Below are positions 31,891-42,135 of a stretch of DNA of 64,000 nucleotides, in pieces. A program made the position numbers and the translations under genes. Every line of letters starts with the position of its first letter. The stretch's first letter is position 1. The notes under the pieces are model-generated. The model was not told where the DNA came from. It saw only the letters and a program-made list of their open reading frames with translations, and made no database searches. Origin of the DNA: Palaemon carinicauda (Eukaryota; Arthropoda; Malacostraca; Decapoda; Palaemonidae). Where the stretch lies: assembly GCF_036898095.1 (NCBI RefSeq), contig NC_090729.1, positions 72,195,024-72,259,023 on the forward strand, read 5' to 3'.

Positions 31891-32329
31891 TTAAACCATT
31901 TTGCTGTCTTTCAGGGCTCTCCAAGCCGATCACCAACTCATTAATCGCCAACCTTCCTTGGCTGACTGACCAGACTGCCTTCATCTGCCTGTTAGTTACC
32001 ATCTTCGCTTCAAAGATTGCTGATCCACCAATCATCGGCAGTCCATCACTCAGACTTACTCGTCACCTTCTGCCTGTGGTTCCCTAGATCGGAAGGCAAA
32101 CAACACACTTCTCGCTATTTGCCATTTTCCATAACACCAATCCACTAAAGCGATTGGCAGGCGATCGACAGCCCCCATCAGCAGCTTGTCGACTGGTGAC
32201 TACTCGCGAGCACTCGCCAACTGCACAGTAAACACGATACCTAGCCGTTAACCATTGATTAATATTCGCCAGAACGATGGTGTTCTAAGGAATAGTATCA
32301 ATCCTGCCAAGTCGCATGGTAGGGTCAAG

Positions 32330-32620
32330 CGTTGCCTTATCCACTTCTGTCAGTTAAAGGAGTTCTCTCCAGCCCAGGGAAGATTCCTTACACAGGGTAT
32401 TGCGTCCCATCCTTTCCGCCACGAGTCAAGACTCCAGCTTCAACAATCTCCCATGCGAAAGGACCCGCAAGAGCTGTCCCTTTGGGTCGATGTCCACACC
32501 ATGTTCGAGAAGTTCGGACAAGGGGTAAGACCACAGGTCTTCATGTACATGCTGGACCTAAAGGGCACATGCTGGACCTAAAGGGCACATGCTTCCAGGC
32601 CCAAACCATCTATCTTCTAG
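32330..32620 (+). pseudogene. DIRS reverse transcriptase fragment (F0)
   Basis: KFGQGVRPQVFMYMLDLKGTC corresponds to RLAVRPQEFMCTLALKDAYFQ in element F, the motif holding the first RT aspartate, with AYF replaced. GCTGGACCTAAAGGGCACAT is duplicated in tandem at about 32550-32590. No other RT motif remains, so the fragment is non-functional. Confidence 0.6.
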
Positions 32621-33326
32621 GAAGTTTCGGAGATTCAGTAGGTTGGCCAGGGCACCAGCCGCCCGTTGAGATACTACCCCTAGAGGGGTATTGGATACTT
32701 TGACTGGCCAGACAGTAATGCATTGGATCCCTCTCTCTGGTTATGGCTTATTTTTTCTTTGCCTACACTTACACAGAATAGTCTGGCCTATTCTTTACAT
32801 ATTCTCGTCTTTCCTCATACATCTGACAACAATGAGATACTTAACACATCTTCACCCAAGGGGTTAATTACTGTACTGCAATTTGTTCAGTGTACTTTCC
32901 TCTTGGTAAGGGTAGAAGAGACTCTTTAGCTGTGGTAAGCAGCTCTTCTAGGAGAAGGACACTCCAAAATTAAACCACTGTTCTCTAGTCTTGGGTAGTG
33001 CCATAGCCTCTGTACCATGGTCTTCCACTGTCTTGGGTTGGAGTTCTCTTGCTTGAGGGTACACTCAGGCACACTATTCTATCTTATTTTTTTTTCTTCC
33101 TCTTGTTTTTTTGAAATGGTGTGTTGGGCAGGCTTAATAGAAGGGCCATGGATGCCTGGTGGTTTATCAAGAGGTTGTCTTTTCATTTTTCTGATTATTT
33201 TTCTTCTCAAAACCATCCTTACTGTCCTCCCTTCAGTTGAAGTGGCTATCCTGGAGGGTATTTAGCCTTGCATGGTGTATCGGCTCCTCCATGTTGACCA
33301 GTTTTTCCGACTTTTTACTATAGTCT

Positions 33327-36275
33327 ATGGGTATCATCAATCACTTTGTTTATAATTCTGTACGTATTGTTTTTGTTATAATTCTTGTTAATCTAGTTTT
33401 TAAGTATGCTGTCTCTTTTTTATTTCTATTAATTCTTATGCTGTCTGGAGACATTGAGCGAAATCCGGGACCAGTACGTCCTAGATTTCGTCAATGTCGT
33501 CTTCTGTATTGCAATATTCGTGGTCTTCATGCAAATATCCAAGACCTTAAAGTTGCGTCCAGACAGTATGATATTCTTTTGTGCTCAGAAACTTTGGTTT
33601 CTAATATGAGGCATTCATCTGAGCTCCTTATAACTGGTTTTAAGAAGCCAATAATGTTGAAACGTGATGCCATCCCTAGGGCCAGGGGAATGGCGGTGTA
33701 TATTAGGACCGAGTACCCTGCTTCTCATAAGTCCTGCTATCAATGTGGATGTCATGAGATTCAGGTAATAAAAGTTTGTGGCAGGCATAACAACTTTTAT
33801 TTGTGTTCGATCTACCGGAATCCAGACATAGATGATTCTATCTTCGATTGTCTTCTTACCATTATGGCTAAGATACAAGAAGATGATAGAAAGGCTTCTT
33901 TTGTCTTTGTTGGTGATTTTAATGCTCACCATAGGGAGTGGTTAAGTTCTATCTCTCCTACCGATCGCCATGGCTTAAGAGCTTTAGACTTTGCCTCTGA
34001 ATCAGGCTGTGAGCAAATCATAAATGAAGCTACTCACAGGTCTGGTAATTGCTTGGACCTCGTATACACTGACTCCCCTGGCGTTATAACTAGTAAGGTT
34101 GGTTCTCCAGTCGAGACATCTGATCATGCCTTGATTTCATTATTAGTGAAGACTGAGCAGCCTGTCCCTGATATATCATATTCTTGTAAAATTTATATGA
34201 AATCCCAAGCAGACTGGAATGGGATTTTACATGATCTTTTGTGCTTGAATTGGTCACAATTATATAATAGTGTAGATCCTGTTGTCCCTTTGAATAAGAA
34301 TCTAGTCAACATAATTGATAGGCGTATCCCTTCTCGTGTGCTAAGGTATCGAGTGAAGGACAAACCGTGGTTCAATGATGATTGTAGACGTGCTTATTTG
34401 GAGAAACAGGAGGCCTATCATCTTTGGAAGGGGAACAGATCAGATTTGACCTGGAACAACTATACTCAGCTTCGAGCTTTTGCTCAGAGAGTTTATGTCT
34501 CAACTGAAAAGGAGTACAATTTAACCATAAAAGAAACACTTTCTGGTACAACTCAGGAACATAAATGGTGGTCTACCCTTAAATCTGCACTCTTTGGTGT
34601 AGATGCAACAGTTCCTCCTTTACTTAAACCAGATGGCTCAGTCACTCACTGTCCAAAGGAAAAGGCAACCCTTTTGGCTGATGTTTTTGACAGTAAACAG
34701 AGTAATGAAAAACTTGAACTTCCTCATTCCTGTTTTCCTGAGTCTAAACTAACTAGTTTAGCTTTTCGATCTCGTGAGATTAAAGCTCTGTTGATGGACC
34801 TTGATGCTTATGGAGGTGTAGACCCAAATGGTATTTTTCCTTTGTTTTTTATAAAGACAGCAGATTTCTTAGCTCCAAAGTTATCTGTTATTTTGCGCAA
34901 GTTAGCAAGAAGAGGAGCTTTTAGCACTAGTTGGAGAATTGGTAATGTTACTCCTCTATGTAAATGTGTTTGTGGTAGCTCAAGTCCCACCGATTACCGC
35001 CCAATTTCCATTACTCCCATATTATCTAAAGTTTTTGAACGTCTTCTGGCAAAACGTCTTAATAGGTTTGCTGAAGGTAATCATCTACTCCCTAGTTTGC
35101 AATTTGGTTTTCGTAAAGGCCTTGGAGCATGTGATGCCCTTCTTACAATCTCCAATGCTGTACAGAAATCCCTTGATTGTGGTCGGGAATTTTGTATGAT
35201 TGGCCTTGATTTTAGTGCTGCCTTTGACCGTGTTAATCATGAGGCCCTTGTTTTCAAACTGAAACAGTTGGGAGTGGGTGGGTTGTTTCTTAGCATTATT
35301 ATTGATTTTTTAAGTAATAGATCTCAAAGAGTTGTTGTTGATGGGCACCATAGTGATTATAGGAATGTGATATCCGGTGTTCCACAGGGTAGTGTTCTTG
35401 GCCCATTACTTTTCATACTATATACACATGACATGTGGTTTGGCTTAGAAAACAAGCTTGTTGCATATGCAGATGATGCAACTCTCTTTGCATCAATTCC
35501 ATCCCCTGAATGTAGATCTGGGGTTGGTGAATCCCTTAATAGAGATTTAGCTAGAATTAGTGCATGGTGCAAATTATGGGGTATGAAGTTGAATCCTAAC
35601 AAAACTCAAAGTATGATTGTAAGTAGGTCAAGGACGGTGGCTCCTCAACATCCGGATCTCAGTATTGATAATGTTTCTTTAAATATGTATGACTCTTTCA
35701 AAATTTTAGGTGTGATTCTCGACAGTAAATTTACTTTTGAGAAACATATAAGGTCTCTGTCTTCTTCAATTGCACAAAAAATAGGCTTATTGAGAAAGTC
35801 TTTCAAGATTTTCGGTGATCAATCTATTCTGAAGAAGTGTTTTAATTCTTTCATTCTACCTTGTTTTGAGTATTGTTCTCCTGTTTGGTCTTCAGCTGCT
35901 GATTCTCATCTTAATTTGTTGGACAGAAACTTACGGTCTATTAAATTTCTTATTCCTGATCTAGATATTAATCTCTGGCACCGTCGTTCAATTAGTTCAT
36001 TATGCATGTTGCATAAGATTTTTCATAACTCTGACCATCCTTTACATTCAGATCTCCCTGGACAATTCTATCCTGTTCGTAATACTAGGCAGGCAGTTAA
36101 TTCTAATAGCCAGGCCTTCTCCATCACGAGACTCAATACTACGCAGTACTCTAGAAGTTTTATTCCAGCTGTTACCAAGTTGTGGAATGATCTTCCTAAT
36201 CGGGTGGTTGAATCAGTAGAACTTCAAAAGTTCAAAGTTGGAGCAAATGCTTTTTTGTTGACCAGGCGGACATGA
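33327..36275 (+). CDS. LINE ORF: 2A-like motif, apurinic endonuclease and reverse transcriptase
   Basis: The ATG at 33327 starts 982 uninterrupted codons. Residues 11-39 are strongly hydrophobic (membrane or signal-like), followed at 41-49 by GDIERNPGP, matching the D-x-E-x-N-P-G-P consensus of 2A ribosome-skipping peptides. The APE endonuclease follows: LLYCNIRGLH (59-68), DILLCSETLV, VFVGDFNAHH (near 196), and SDHALISL (265 on). RT motifs are YRPISITPILSKVFER, QFGFRKGLGACDAL, the catalytic LDFSAAFDRVNH (about 627-638), SGVPQGSVLGPLLF, and YADD (714-717). The C-terminus contains the usual LINE thumb region (FKILGVILDSKFTFEKHI). The endonuclease would nick the target and RT would prime on it. 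All catalytic motifs are intact. Skipping at the 2A motif would separate the hydrophobic leader from the enzyme. Confidence 0.93.
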   Translation: MGIINHFVYNSVRIVFVIILVNLVFKYAVSFLFLLILMLSGDIERNPGPVRPRFRQCRLLYCNIRGLHANIQDLKVASRQYDILLCSETLVSNMRHSSELLITGFKKPIMLKRDAIPRARGMAVYIRTEYPASHKSCYQCGCHEIQVIKVCGRHNNFYLCSIYRNPDIDDSIFDCLLTIMAKIQEDDRKASFVFVGDFNAHHREWLSSISPTDRHGLRALDFASESGCEQIINEATHRSGNCLDLVYTDSPGVITSKVGSPVETSDHALISLLVKTEQPVPDISYSCKIYMKSQADWNGILHDLLCLNWSQLYNSVDPVVPLNKNLVNIIDRRIPSRVLRYRVKDKPWFNDDCRRAYLEKQEAYHLWKGNRSDLTWNNYTQLRAFAQRVYVSTEKEYNLTIKETLSGTTQEHKWWSTLKSALFGVDATVPPLLKPDGSVTHCPKEKATLLADVFDSKQSNEKLELPHSCFPESKLTSLAFRSREIKALLMDLDAYGGVDPNGIFPLFFIKTADFLAPKLSVILRKLARRGAFSTSWRIGNVTPLCKCVCGSSSPTDYRPISITPILSKVFERLLAKRLNRFAEGNHLLPSLQFGFRKGLGACDALLTISNAVQKSLDCGREFCMIGLDFSAAFDRVNHEALVFKLKQLGVGGLFLSIIIDFLSNRSQRVVVDGHHSDYRNVISGVPQGSVLGPLLFILYTHDMWFGLENKLVAYADDATLFASIPSPECRSGVGESLNRDLARISAWCKLWGMKLNPNKTQSMIVSRSRTVAPQHPDLSIDNVSLNMYDSFKILGVILDSKFTFEKHIRSLSSSIAQKIGLLRKSFKIFGDQSILKKCFNSFILPCFEYCSPVWSSAADSHLNLLDRNLRSIKFLIPDLDINLWHRRSISSLCMLHKIFHNSDHPLHSDLPGQFYPVRNTRQAVNSNSQAFSITRLNTTQYSRSFIPAVTKLWNDLPNRVVESVELQKFKVGANAFLLTRRT

Positions 36276-36494
36276 GTCTTTTTATAGTTTATTTATGACA
36301 TATTTGTTTTTGATGCTGTTAATAGTTTATATATGACATGTCTGTTTTGATGTTACTGTTTTTAGAATGATTTATTGTTAATTTGTTCTCTTCATTTATT
36401 TATTTCCTTATTTCCTTTCCTCACTGGGCTATTTTTCCCTGTTGGAGCCCCTGGGCTTATAGCATCTTGCTTTTCCAACTAGGGTTGTAGCTTG

Positions 36495-36497
<3 letters not shown>

Positions 36498-36531
<34 letters not shown>
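36498..36531 (+). repeat. TAA-repeat tail of the LINE
   Basis: About eleven TAA/ATA triplets directly after the conserved 3' UTR end, the expected terminus of this LINE type. The flank beyond is DIRS gag-type DNA. Confidence 0.9.
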
Positions 36532-36539
36532 TGGAGGTG

Positions 36540-37247
36540 TTATTTTGAACCTGCTGGTTCTCCTTGATCCTTCGGGGTCTCGTTCGATCACCCTTTGGGC
36601 TGGCGTGATCGTTTGAGCCTTCGTGCTCTCGTCATGTTGATCCTGCTGGTTCTCATGACAGTAGGAGTCCTTTGGGACTCGCTCGAAACCTTCGGGTTTC
36701 AGTTACGCTGAACCTTCGGGCTCTCGTAACGATGGTAACATTGAGCCTTCGGGAACGTGTGCCATCAATCATGCTGACCTTTCGGGGTCTCGTGACAGAG
36801 GAACCTCGATTCCTTGTTACGCTGATCCTTCGGGGTCTCGTAACATTAGTTATGCAGAGCCGTTGGGCTCTCGTAACTTTAGTCACTCTGACACTTCGGT
36901 GTTTTGTGACAGGAAAACTTTGGTTTCTCGTTGCGCTGACCCTTCGGGGTCTCGTAAGATTAGTTACGCTGAACCCTTGGGCTCTTGTAACTTTAGTCAC
37001 CCCTTACACTCCGGTGTGTTGTGACAGGGAAATTGCGGTTTCTCGTTACGCTGATCCTTCGGGGTCTCATAACATCAGTTACATTGAACTTTAGTCACTG
37101 ACACTTCGGTGTTTTGTGACAAGGAAACTTCGGTTTCTCGTTACGCTGACCCTTCGGGGTCTTGTAACATTAGTTACGTAGAACCCTTGGGTTCTCGTAA
37201 CTTTAGTCACTCCGACACTTCGGTGTTTAGTGACAGTGAAACTTCGG
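36540..37247 (+). repeat. DIRS gag region built of nested hairpin repeats
   Basis: A tandem series of roughly 30-55-base modules. Outer arms are GTTACG...CGTAAC or GTCAC...GTGAC; inner hairpins include GAAACCTTCGGGTTTC (36685-36700), GAGTCCTTTGGGACTC (36665-36680), GACCCTTCGGGGTC, AGAGCCGTTGGGCTCT and ACACTTCGGTGT. The stems differ in sequence but remain complementary. The same modules occur in the gag of element F at 38800-39083. Because of the palindromes both strands have open stretches (36672-37094 plus, 36653-37000 minus). This DNA resumes at 45012 after element F. Confidence 0.85.
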
Positions 37248-37480
37248 TTTGTTCCGTAACTGAAATACAAACCACGCTATTTACATAGGGTAATTTCTTT
37301 CGGCGTAGCTGAATGAAGAGCCATAAGAATTTTAATGAGGGTTTACTACCCCATTGCTAGTTAGCGGGGGGTAGGGAGGGGTAGCTTGCTACCCCTCCCC
37401 CCTCACACACACAGTGAGTGCTTCATCTTACTTCTGGCTCGGATGGCGAGCGGACGTCTCTGCTCCCATCCTCGCTTGAC
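37248..37480 (+). repeat. Left terminal repeat of DIRS F
   Basis: Starts TTTGTTCCGTAACTGAAATAC. 37275-37430 (CTATTTACATAGGGTAA, TTCGGCGTAGCTGAATGAAG, GCTACCCCTCCCC, CACACAGTGAGTGCTTCA) is inverted at 44815-44965. Confidence 0.93.
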
Positions 37481-38749
37481 GACCATTAATGTTTTGTCTT
37501 TTACTTACTTTTTCTTATACTTAATATATTTAAACATCATTGATGTTCATATATAAAAATTTTTGTGTATAAGAATATAGTAAGTTTCCTTTTCAGTGCT
37601 TGTGCGGTGTGTGTAGTGTACGACAACGAGAGTGATCAGCGGCTTAGTGCTAGACCACCACGATTTCACTTCATGGCCGCGTCCTCTCACTCCTAGGCCA
37701 CCAAAGTGGCCTTCATGGAGAGCGGTCTCTCTCTCGAGGTCGTTCACCTCTTACTACGTATTACTACTACTACGATAGCTTCTTTCCCGTTGGGGCTGAG
37801 TTGCTATTCCGTTTTATTTGTCTCAATTATTTTTAGGAAATGTAGTTGTATTTTTAACTTTTCAGCTCTGGGAACACTTCCCTTCGGGGGTCTGTGAGTC
37901 TTGGGAACATTCAATATCATTTACATAATTGTAGTTATTATAATTCTGTTTTTTGTTAAGGTTCTCCGCCCTCCCCCTTCTCCCGTGAATGTCAGTGGGG
38001 GAGGAGGGCGCATACCTAACTCTCGTTCCTATGTTTTTCTTTCTCTCGGGGTTACTCTTCGGAGTTTCCCCCAGGGGGAATTTCTGTTAAATAATTATTT
38101 TTATTTATTTCCCAGTTAACTATGCAGTTTCTTCGTTTGACTGAAGTGTGCCAACGAAGCAGAGCTGTCCTGTTTATGCCTGGGGAGTCTGCTGTTGCTG
38201 CCGTCTCTCTAGGACATCGTCATGGGCGTTACTGTATCCCCTCTCTTAGAAGTTCTCCCGTGACAACTGTCAGCTTTTCAGTGCATCCTAGAACGATAAG
38301 GAGGTTCGCCTCCAAGGGTAGTTAGTTAACTTCCCTTCTTCCCTTAATTTTCCTGGTCCTTAGGCTGTTATGTTCTTGGGGCTGAGCGACCGCCCTTGTA
38401 ACCATGCTCAAGGGGCTGAGCGGATGCAAGGCCGGACCATGGAACTTCAAGCGACTATGCTCTTGGGGCTGAGCAGTCGCTTCTGTAGCTATTCTCAAGG
38501 GGCTGAGAAGCTACAAGTCAGTCTTGTGACCTCTTTCGTTCACGAGGGAGGCCACTCATAAGGGCTCCTCTTCGGAGGATTGCTCCTTATAGGTCTCTTC
38601 TACAAAGTGTCTCCTATCCCGTTCCCGTGAGAGGACACTCATAGAGACTCCTCTCCGGAGGATTGTTCCCCTTAAGGTCAGCTTGCTGATCCAACGGCCC
38701 TTAGGGTCTCCATCACCAGTCTCTTTTACGAAGTGTTCACCTCTCTCGT
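37481..38749 (+). other. Leader and early gag region of DIRS F
   Basis: The Cys-rich Gag head seen in B and C was not identified here. 38360-38520 holds imperfect repeats of CTTGGGGCTGAGCG/CAAGGGGCTGAG. 38520-38765 holds strong inverted pairs, among them CCTCTCTCG-TTTG-CGAGAGAGG (38740-38761), GGTCAGC-TT-GCTGATC, and TCCTC-TTCG-GAGGA twice. Short open frames (38122-38325, 38370-38561) have no recognisable domain. Confidence 0.5.
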
Positions 38750-38991
38750 TTGCGAGAGAGGCCACTCATAGAGACTCCTCTTCGGAGGATTGTTCCTGTT
38801 AGAACACCTTGCTGTTCAGTCACTAACGCTTCGGTGTTTAGTGACAGGGAAACTTCAGTTTCTCGTTACACTGACCCTTCGGGGTCTCGTAACATTAGTT
38901 ACGCAGATCCCTTGGGCTCTCGTAACTTTAGTCACTCCTACACTTCGGTGATTAGTGACAGGGAAACTTCGGTTTCTCGTTGCGCTGACTC

Positions 38992-39083
38992 TTCGGGGTC
39001 TCGCAACTCAAACCCTTCGGGGTCTCGCAACTCAAACCCTTCGGGGTCTCGCAACTCAAACCCTTCGGGGTCTCGCAACACAC
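38992..39083 (+). repeat. 24-bp tandem repeat, about four copies
   Basis: TTCGGGGTCTCGCAACTCAA plus ACCC repeats exactly three times and then partly. It encodes SGSRNSNP. Each unit junction contains ACCCTTCGGGGT, a four-pair stem with a TTCG loop. Confidence 0.95.
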
Positions 39084-39642
39084 GTTCGCGATCCCCGTCG
39101 GGGGATGGTCGTCCTTCGGGACTTTGTATACAGTCACCCTCCAGACATGCTGACCCGCCATCTCCTTTCAAGGAAGATGCGCACTACATACCATCTAAAC
39201 CTGTCATTGCGCAGGCACAGGTCCCGTTGGGACAAAAGGGTAATAATCGCAAAACTACGCATCAAACCCTTGCACGCCAGGTTATACCTGTGCGCCCTTC
39301 TGCTGTTGCTGCTGCTGATCCTGATTTAGTGCCACTGCGCTCACCTGCTCGCGTGCGCGCAAATGTTCCAGTTACACGCCAGGGTTCCCCTGCGCGGCCA
39401 CAACCTTTGGCGCCCCCGCGCCCATCAACAGTTCCTGAGTTAGCGCGCCCGCGCCCAACTGCGCACACGCACTCGCCTGCGCAGATGCGCATGGCAGTTC
39501 CTGGGGAATGCGCGGTCCAAGAGGCACCTAAGTTAGCGCACAGGCACTCACAGGTACCTCTAGACCCCCAACACTCTTATACAACCAAGAGTGATGCGCG
39601 CCAACCTCGCACTGATTCCTGTTATAGTGCAAACGCGCTCGC

Positions 39643-39822
39643 CAATGCACCAGCGCGCTTCTACATCTCAGCGCGCAGTCCAGGAGGTTCCCAAGATAGC
39701 GCACGGGCGCTCACGGGTTCCCCTGGACTCTCCAATGCACCAGTGCGCTTCTACATCTCAGCGCGCAGTCCAGGAGGTTCCCAAGATAGCGCACGGGCGC
39801 TCACGGGTTCCCTTGGACTCTC
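39643..39822 (+). repeat. 90-bp tandem duplication in gag
   Basis: CAATGCACCAGCGCGCTTCT at 39643 recurs at 39733, and the two 90-base units differ at only a few positions. The period is a multiple of three (30 codons), so the frame is kept. Confidence 0.95.
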
Positions 39823-41439
39823 TATTAACTGCGCACAATACATCGTCTGTGCGCAAGGTTCCAGCTGCGCGCCCAGTAGCAGTGTTTCGCAATGCGCGCC
39901 CAACCCAACCTACGGGTTCAATTGCGGCTGCGCACCCAGCGCACCCTGAGCGCCCATCGCAACAGCTCACACCTGTACGCCCACATCCTGATGTGCGCCC
40001 ACAATCTCGTGCACGCCCGGCTATTTTACGATTGCCAAAGGCTCCTAGAGCAACTGCGCACCGCTCTCCTGCGCGCCAGCGCGCACATTCACCTGCGCGC
40101 CATCACCAGGCTGCGCAATCACGCCCACGGCCGGTCTTGACGGACACGCGCCAGCGTGCTACTGCGCACTCACGCTCATCAGTAGCACATCAGCCTACTA
40201 CTTGCATCCAACCTTCTACTCTGCCTCATAGGATAGCTCCTGTGCGCCACACGCCCTCGCCATCTCCTACGCGCACCCGCGCCCTCTCCTGCGTGCCCGC
40301 GCCCTCAACCTCGCACACCCACGCCCACGCCCACGCCCACGCGCGTGCGTGAATATTCGATCGCGCAAGATTCATTCACGCGCGACCCAGAACAGAACTT
40401 TTTCACGAGATTACCAGCGTGATCGGCGCACCGATCGCGAACGTGATCACGCCCGGGATACAAGGATGCAGGCGGTCAGGGCATCATCACGTTCCCCTCA
40501 CCGCAAGCGCAGAACAGCGCGCTCGCCGGAGGAGGGGAGGTTTCAGGACAGGTCTAAGACTTTTCTTCTTCTTTCGTTGCAGACTCTCTACAGGCGAACC
40601 CTCATATGTCGACTCCTCCAAGGGATCGAGTGATCCCCTTCCCTCCAGAGGGAGTATCTGACAGCGCTACTTTCAGTCAGCAGCCCTGGTTTGATACCAT
40701 TGTCAGAGCGCTTTTGCAGGCTATGAAGCCTGTGCTTTCTGACTTTGGTTACAAATCAGTGGTAACTTCCTCCCCCCCTGAAAAGAAAGAGAGGAGTCCC
40801 TGACGTGGTATCTTTTCCAAGGACTATCCTGTCTCTTCGCAAGTCCTTACGTAAGGCTCCTACCTCTCCTCAGACTTTCTCTCCCTCCCCTGCGGATGAA
40901 CATTACCCATCCTCAGGAGAGTCGGAAGATCAGATCCGCTCCCCCATCGCACCAATGGGGAAAACTCCGCCTCTTCCCGAGAAGTCTTCTCGTACGGAGG
41001 TGGCGGAAGCCTTACATCCTTCATTGCTGGAGTCCTGTATCCCTCCTAGGAGGGAACCGAAGGACTCGATGACTGTTCCCAAGTCTTCCGCAAGGACCCG
41101 ACAGGAAAATAAACCTTTGGAAAACGTCCGCGAGTCTCCCCAGGAAGAGCCTCTGGGGACGGGAGACTTTGCTGCCAGTCCGTCAGGAGGAGAGCACCAG
41201 GAGTCAGAACATGCATTCTGGCAAGTCGTGACCCTCATGAGGAACCTCAATGGGATCCCAGACCCAGAGATTCCTCCTCCTGGACCGAATCTACGGCACC
41301 CAGAAACTCTCTAGGGCCAGTGCAGCTTTGCCCTGGTCTCGGTGGATGAAGAGCGCCAGAGACAAGGCTGAGGGCCAGCTCTCTGAGCTTGCCTCCTTCA
41401 ATAGATCCAGTGCTGTAACAAGCTCCTCCCTCCTCCCTG

Positions 41440-42135
41440 AGTAGGGATCGGTAAAGGGACAGGCCCTCCGGGCAGAAGTCCAGACCAAGTTGAAGAAGGA
41501 CTCTCTCCAAGAGGTTGTGGACCGGTCCCCAGTCTTCTACACTCGACTCTTTTCTGTGAGAAAGCCGTCTGGAGTCTGGAGACCGGTCACCGTCCTCTCG
41601 ACACTGAACGGGTTGGTCAAACAGTCTTCGTTCAGTATGGAGACGGCAGACACAGTCAGGCTTGCAGTGAGACCACAAGAATTCATGTGTACACTGGCCC
41701 TGAAGGACGCGTACTTCCAAATCCCAGTCCACCCGTCTTCAAGGAAGTGTTTTAGATTTTGCCTAGAAAACAAGATATACCAGTTCAAGGTGCTGTGCTT
41801 CGGTCTCTCCACAGCACCTCAAGTGTTCACCAAGGTTTTCACTCTGATTTCATCAGGGGCTCACAGGATCGGCATCCGTCTCCTCCATTATCTGGATGAC
41901 TGGCTGATCTTAGCAGACTCGAAGGCAACCCTTCGTCACCATCGAGACAAGCTTCTCAAACTTTGCCAAGATCTAGGGATCATGGTAGACCTCGAGAAGT
42001 CCTCTCTACAGCCCTCTCAGAGACTGATATACCTAGGCATGGTCATAGACACCAATCTCCACAAAGCCTTCCCATCAGACGACAGGATAGCAAGGATGAG
42101 GAAGGTCGCGAGACCTTTCCTCACACGAGAAGAAC
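41440..42135 (+). pseudogene. DIRS F reverse transcriptase
   Basis: The frame open at 41490-42278 carries FYTRLFSVRKPSGVWRPVTV, LALKDAYFQIPVHPSSRK (the usual first catalytic D is replaced: LALKD rather than IDLKD, so A sits at that position), VLCFGLSTAPQVFTK, HYLDDWLILADS (YLDD intact), and KSSLQPSQRLIYLGMVID. At about 42130 the conserved reading moves to another frame (WLRFLGHLSSLARLVP), so the 41490 frame ends in non-homologous residues. The loss at the first catalytic position and the frameshift argue against activity. Confidence 0.85.

Larger units (their letters stand above)
30255..32635 (+). mobile_element. DIRS-like retrotransposon F0, 5' part
   Basis: The left end TTTTGGTTCAGACACATATACAAACC at 30254 and the following 220 bases (GCTATTTATAATAGGGTA, TTTCGGCGCAGCTGAA, GGGATAACTACCCCAT, CTAGTTAGTGGG) match the left terminal repeat of element F (37248-37480). 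A repeat-rich leader/gag region (30900-32100) and a decayed RT fragment (32330-32600) follow. The copy ends where the LINE begins at about 32636. Confidence 0.75.
32636..36531 (+). mobile_element. APE-type LINE (Jockey superfamily, CR1/L2-like), near full length
   Basis: A leader of about 690 bases (from TTGGCCAGGGCACCAGCCGC) precedes a single 982-codon ORF. A 255-base 3' UTR (containing CTGGGCTATTTTTCCCTGTT and GGTTGTAGCTTGGATAGTAA) ends in TAA repeats at 36498-36530. A leader fragment recurs at 19768 and an inverted tail at 5505, so the family is dispersed. The left boundary is inferred from the end of DIRS similarity. I could not fix a target-site duplication. An intact ORF suggests a recent insertion. 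Confidence 0.88.
38750..41314 (+). pseudogene. DIRS F gag-like region, several frames
   Basis: Open stretches 38750-39949, 39591-40352, 40349-40661 and 40805-41314 cover this region in changing frames. The first encodes DPSGSRN-type repeats (hairpin DNA), then Pro/Ala/Arg-rich sequence rich in GCGC words. 40340-40530 is Arg-rich (RDRERDHARDTR, SSRSPHRKRRTARSPEE). The end contains EHAFWQVVTLMRNLNGIPDP, which aligns with DSAYRRVVSLIRRHHKIAEP of the Gag C-terminus in B and marks this as gag. The central capsid-like segment DLVNVSSWLDWWAST of B was not found, so an internal deletion before the RT is likely. Frame changes make it a pseudogene in this copy. Confidence 0.6.

Noticed and set aside
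32255..32703. Two overlapping 108- and 123-codon ORFs as a new gene
   Set aside because: They contain a decayed DIRS RT motif and a 21-bp duplication at the junction with the LINE leader.
36653..37000. Minus-strand ORF of 115 codons rich in RNVTK-type repeats
   Set aside because: Arises because the DNA is made of palindromic hairpins, so both strands read similarly.
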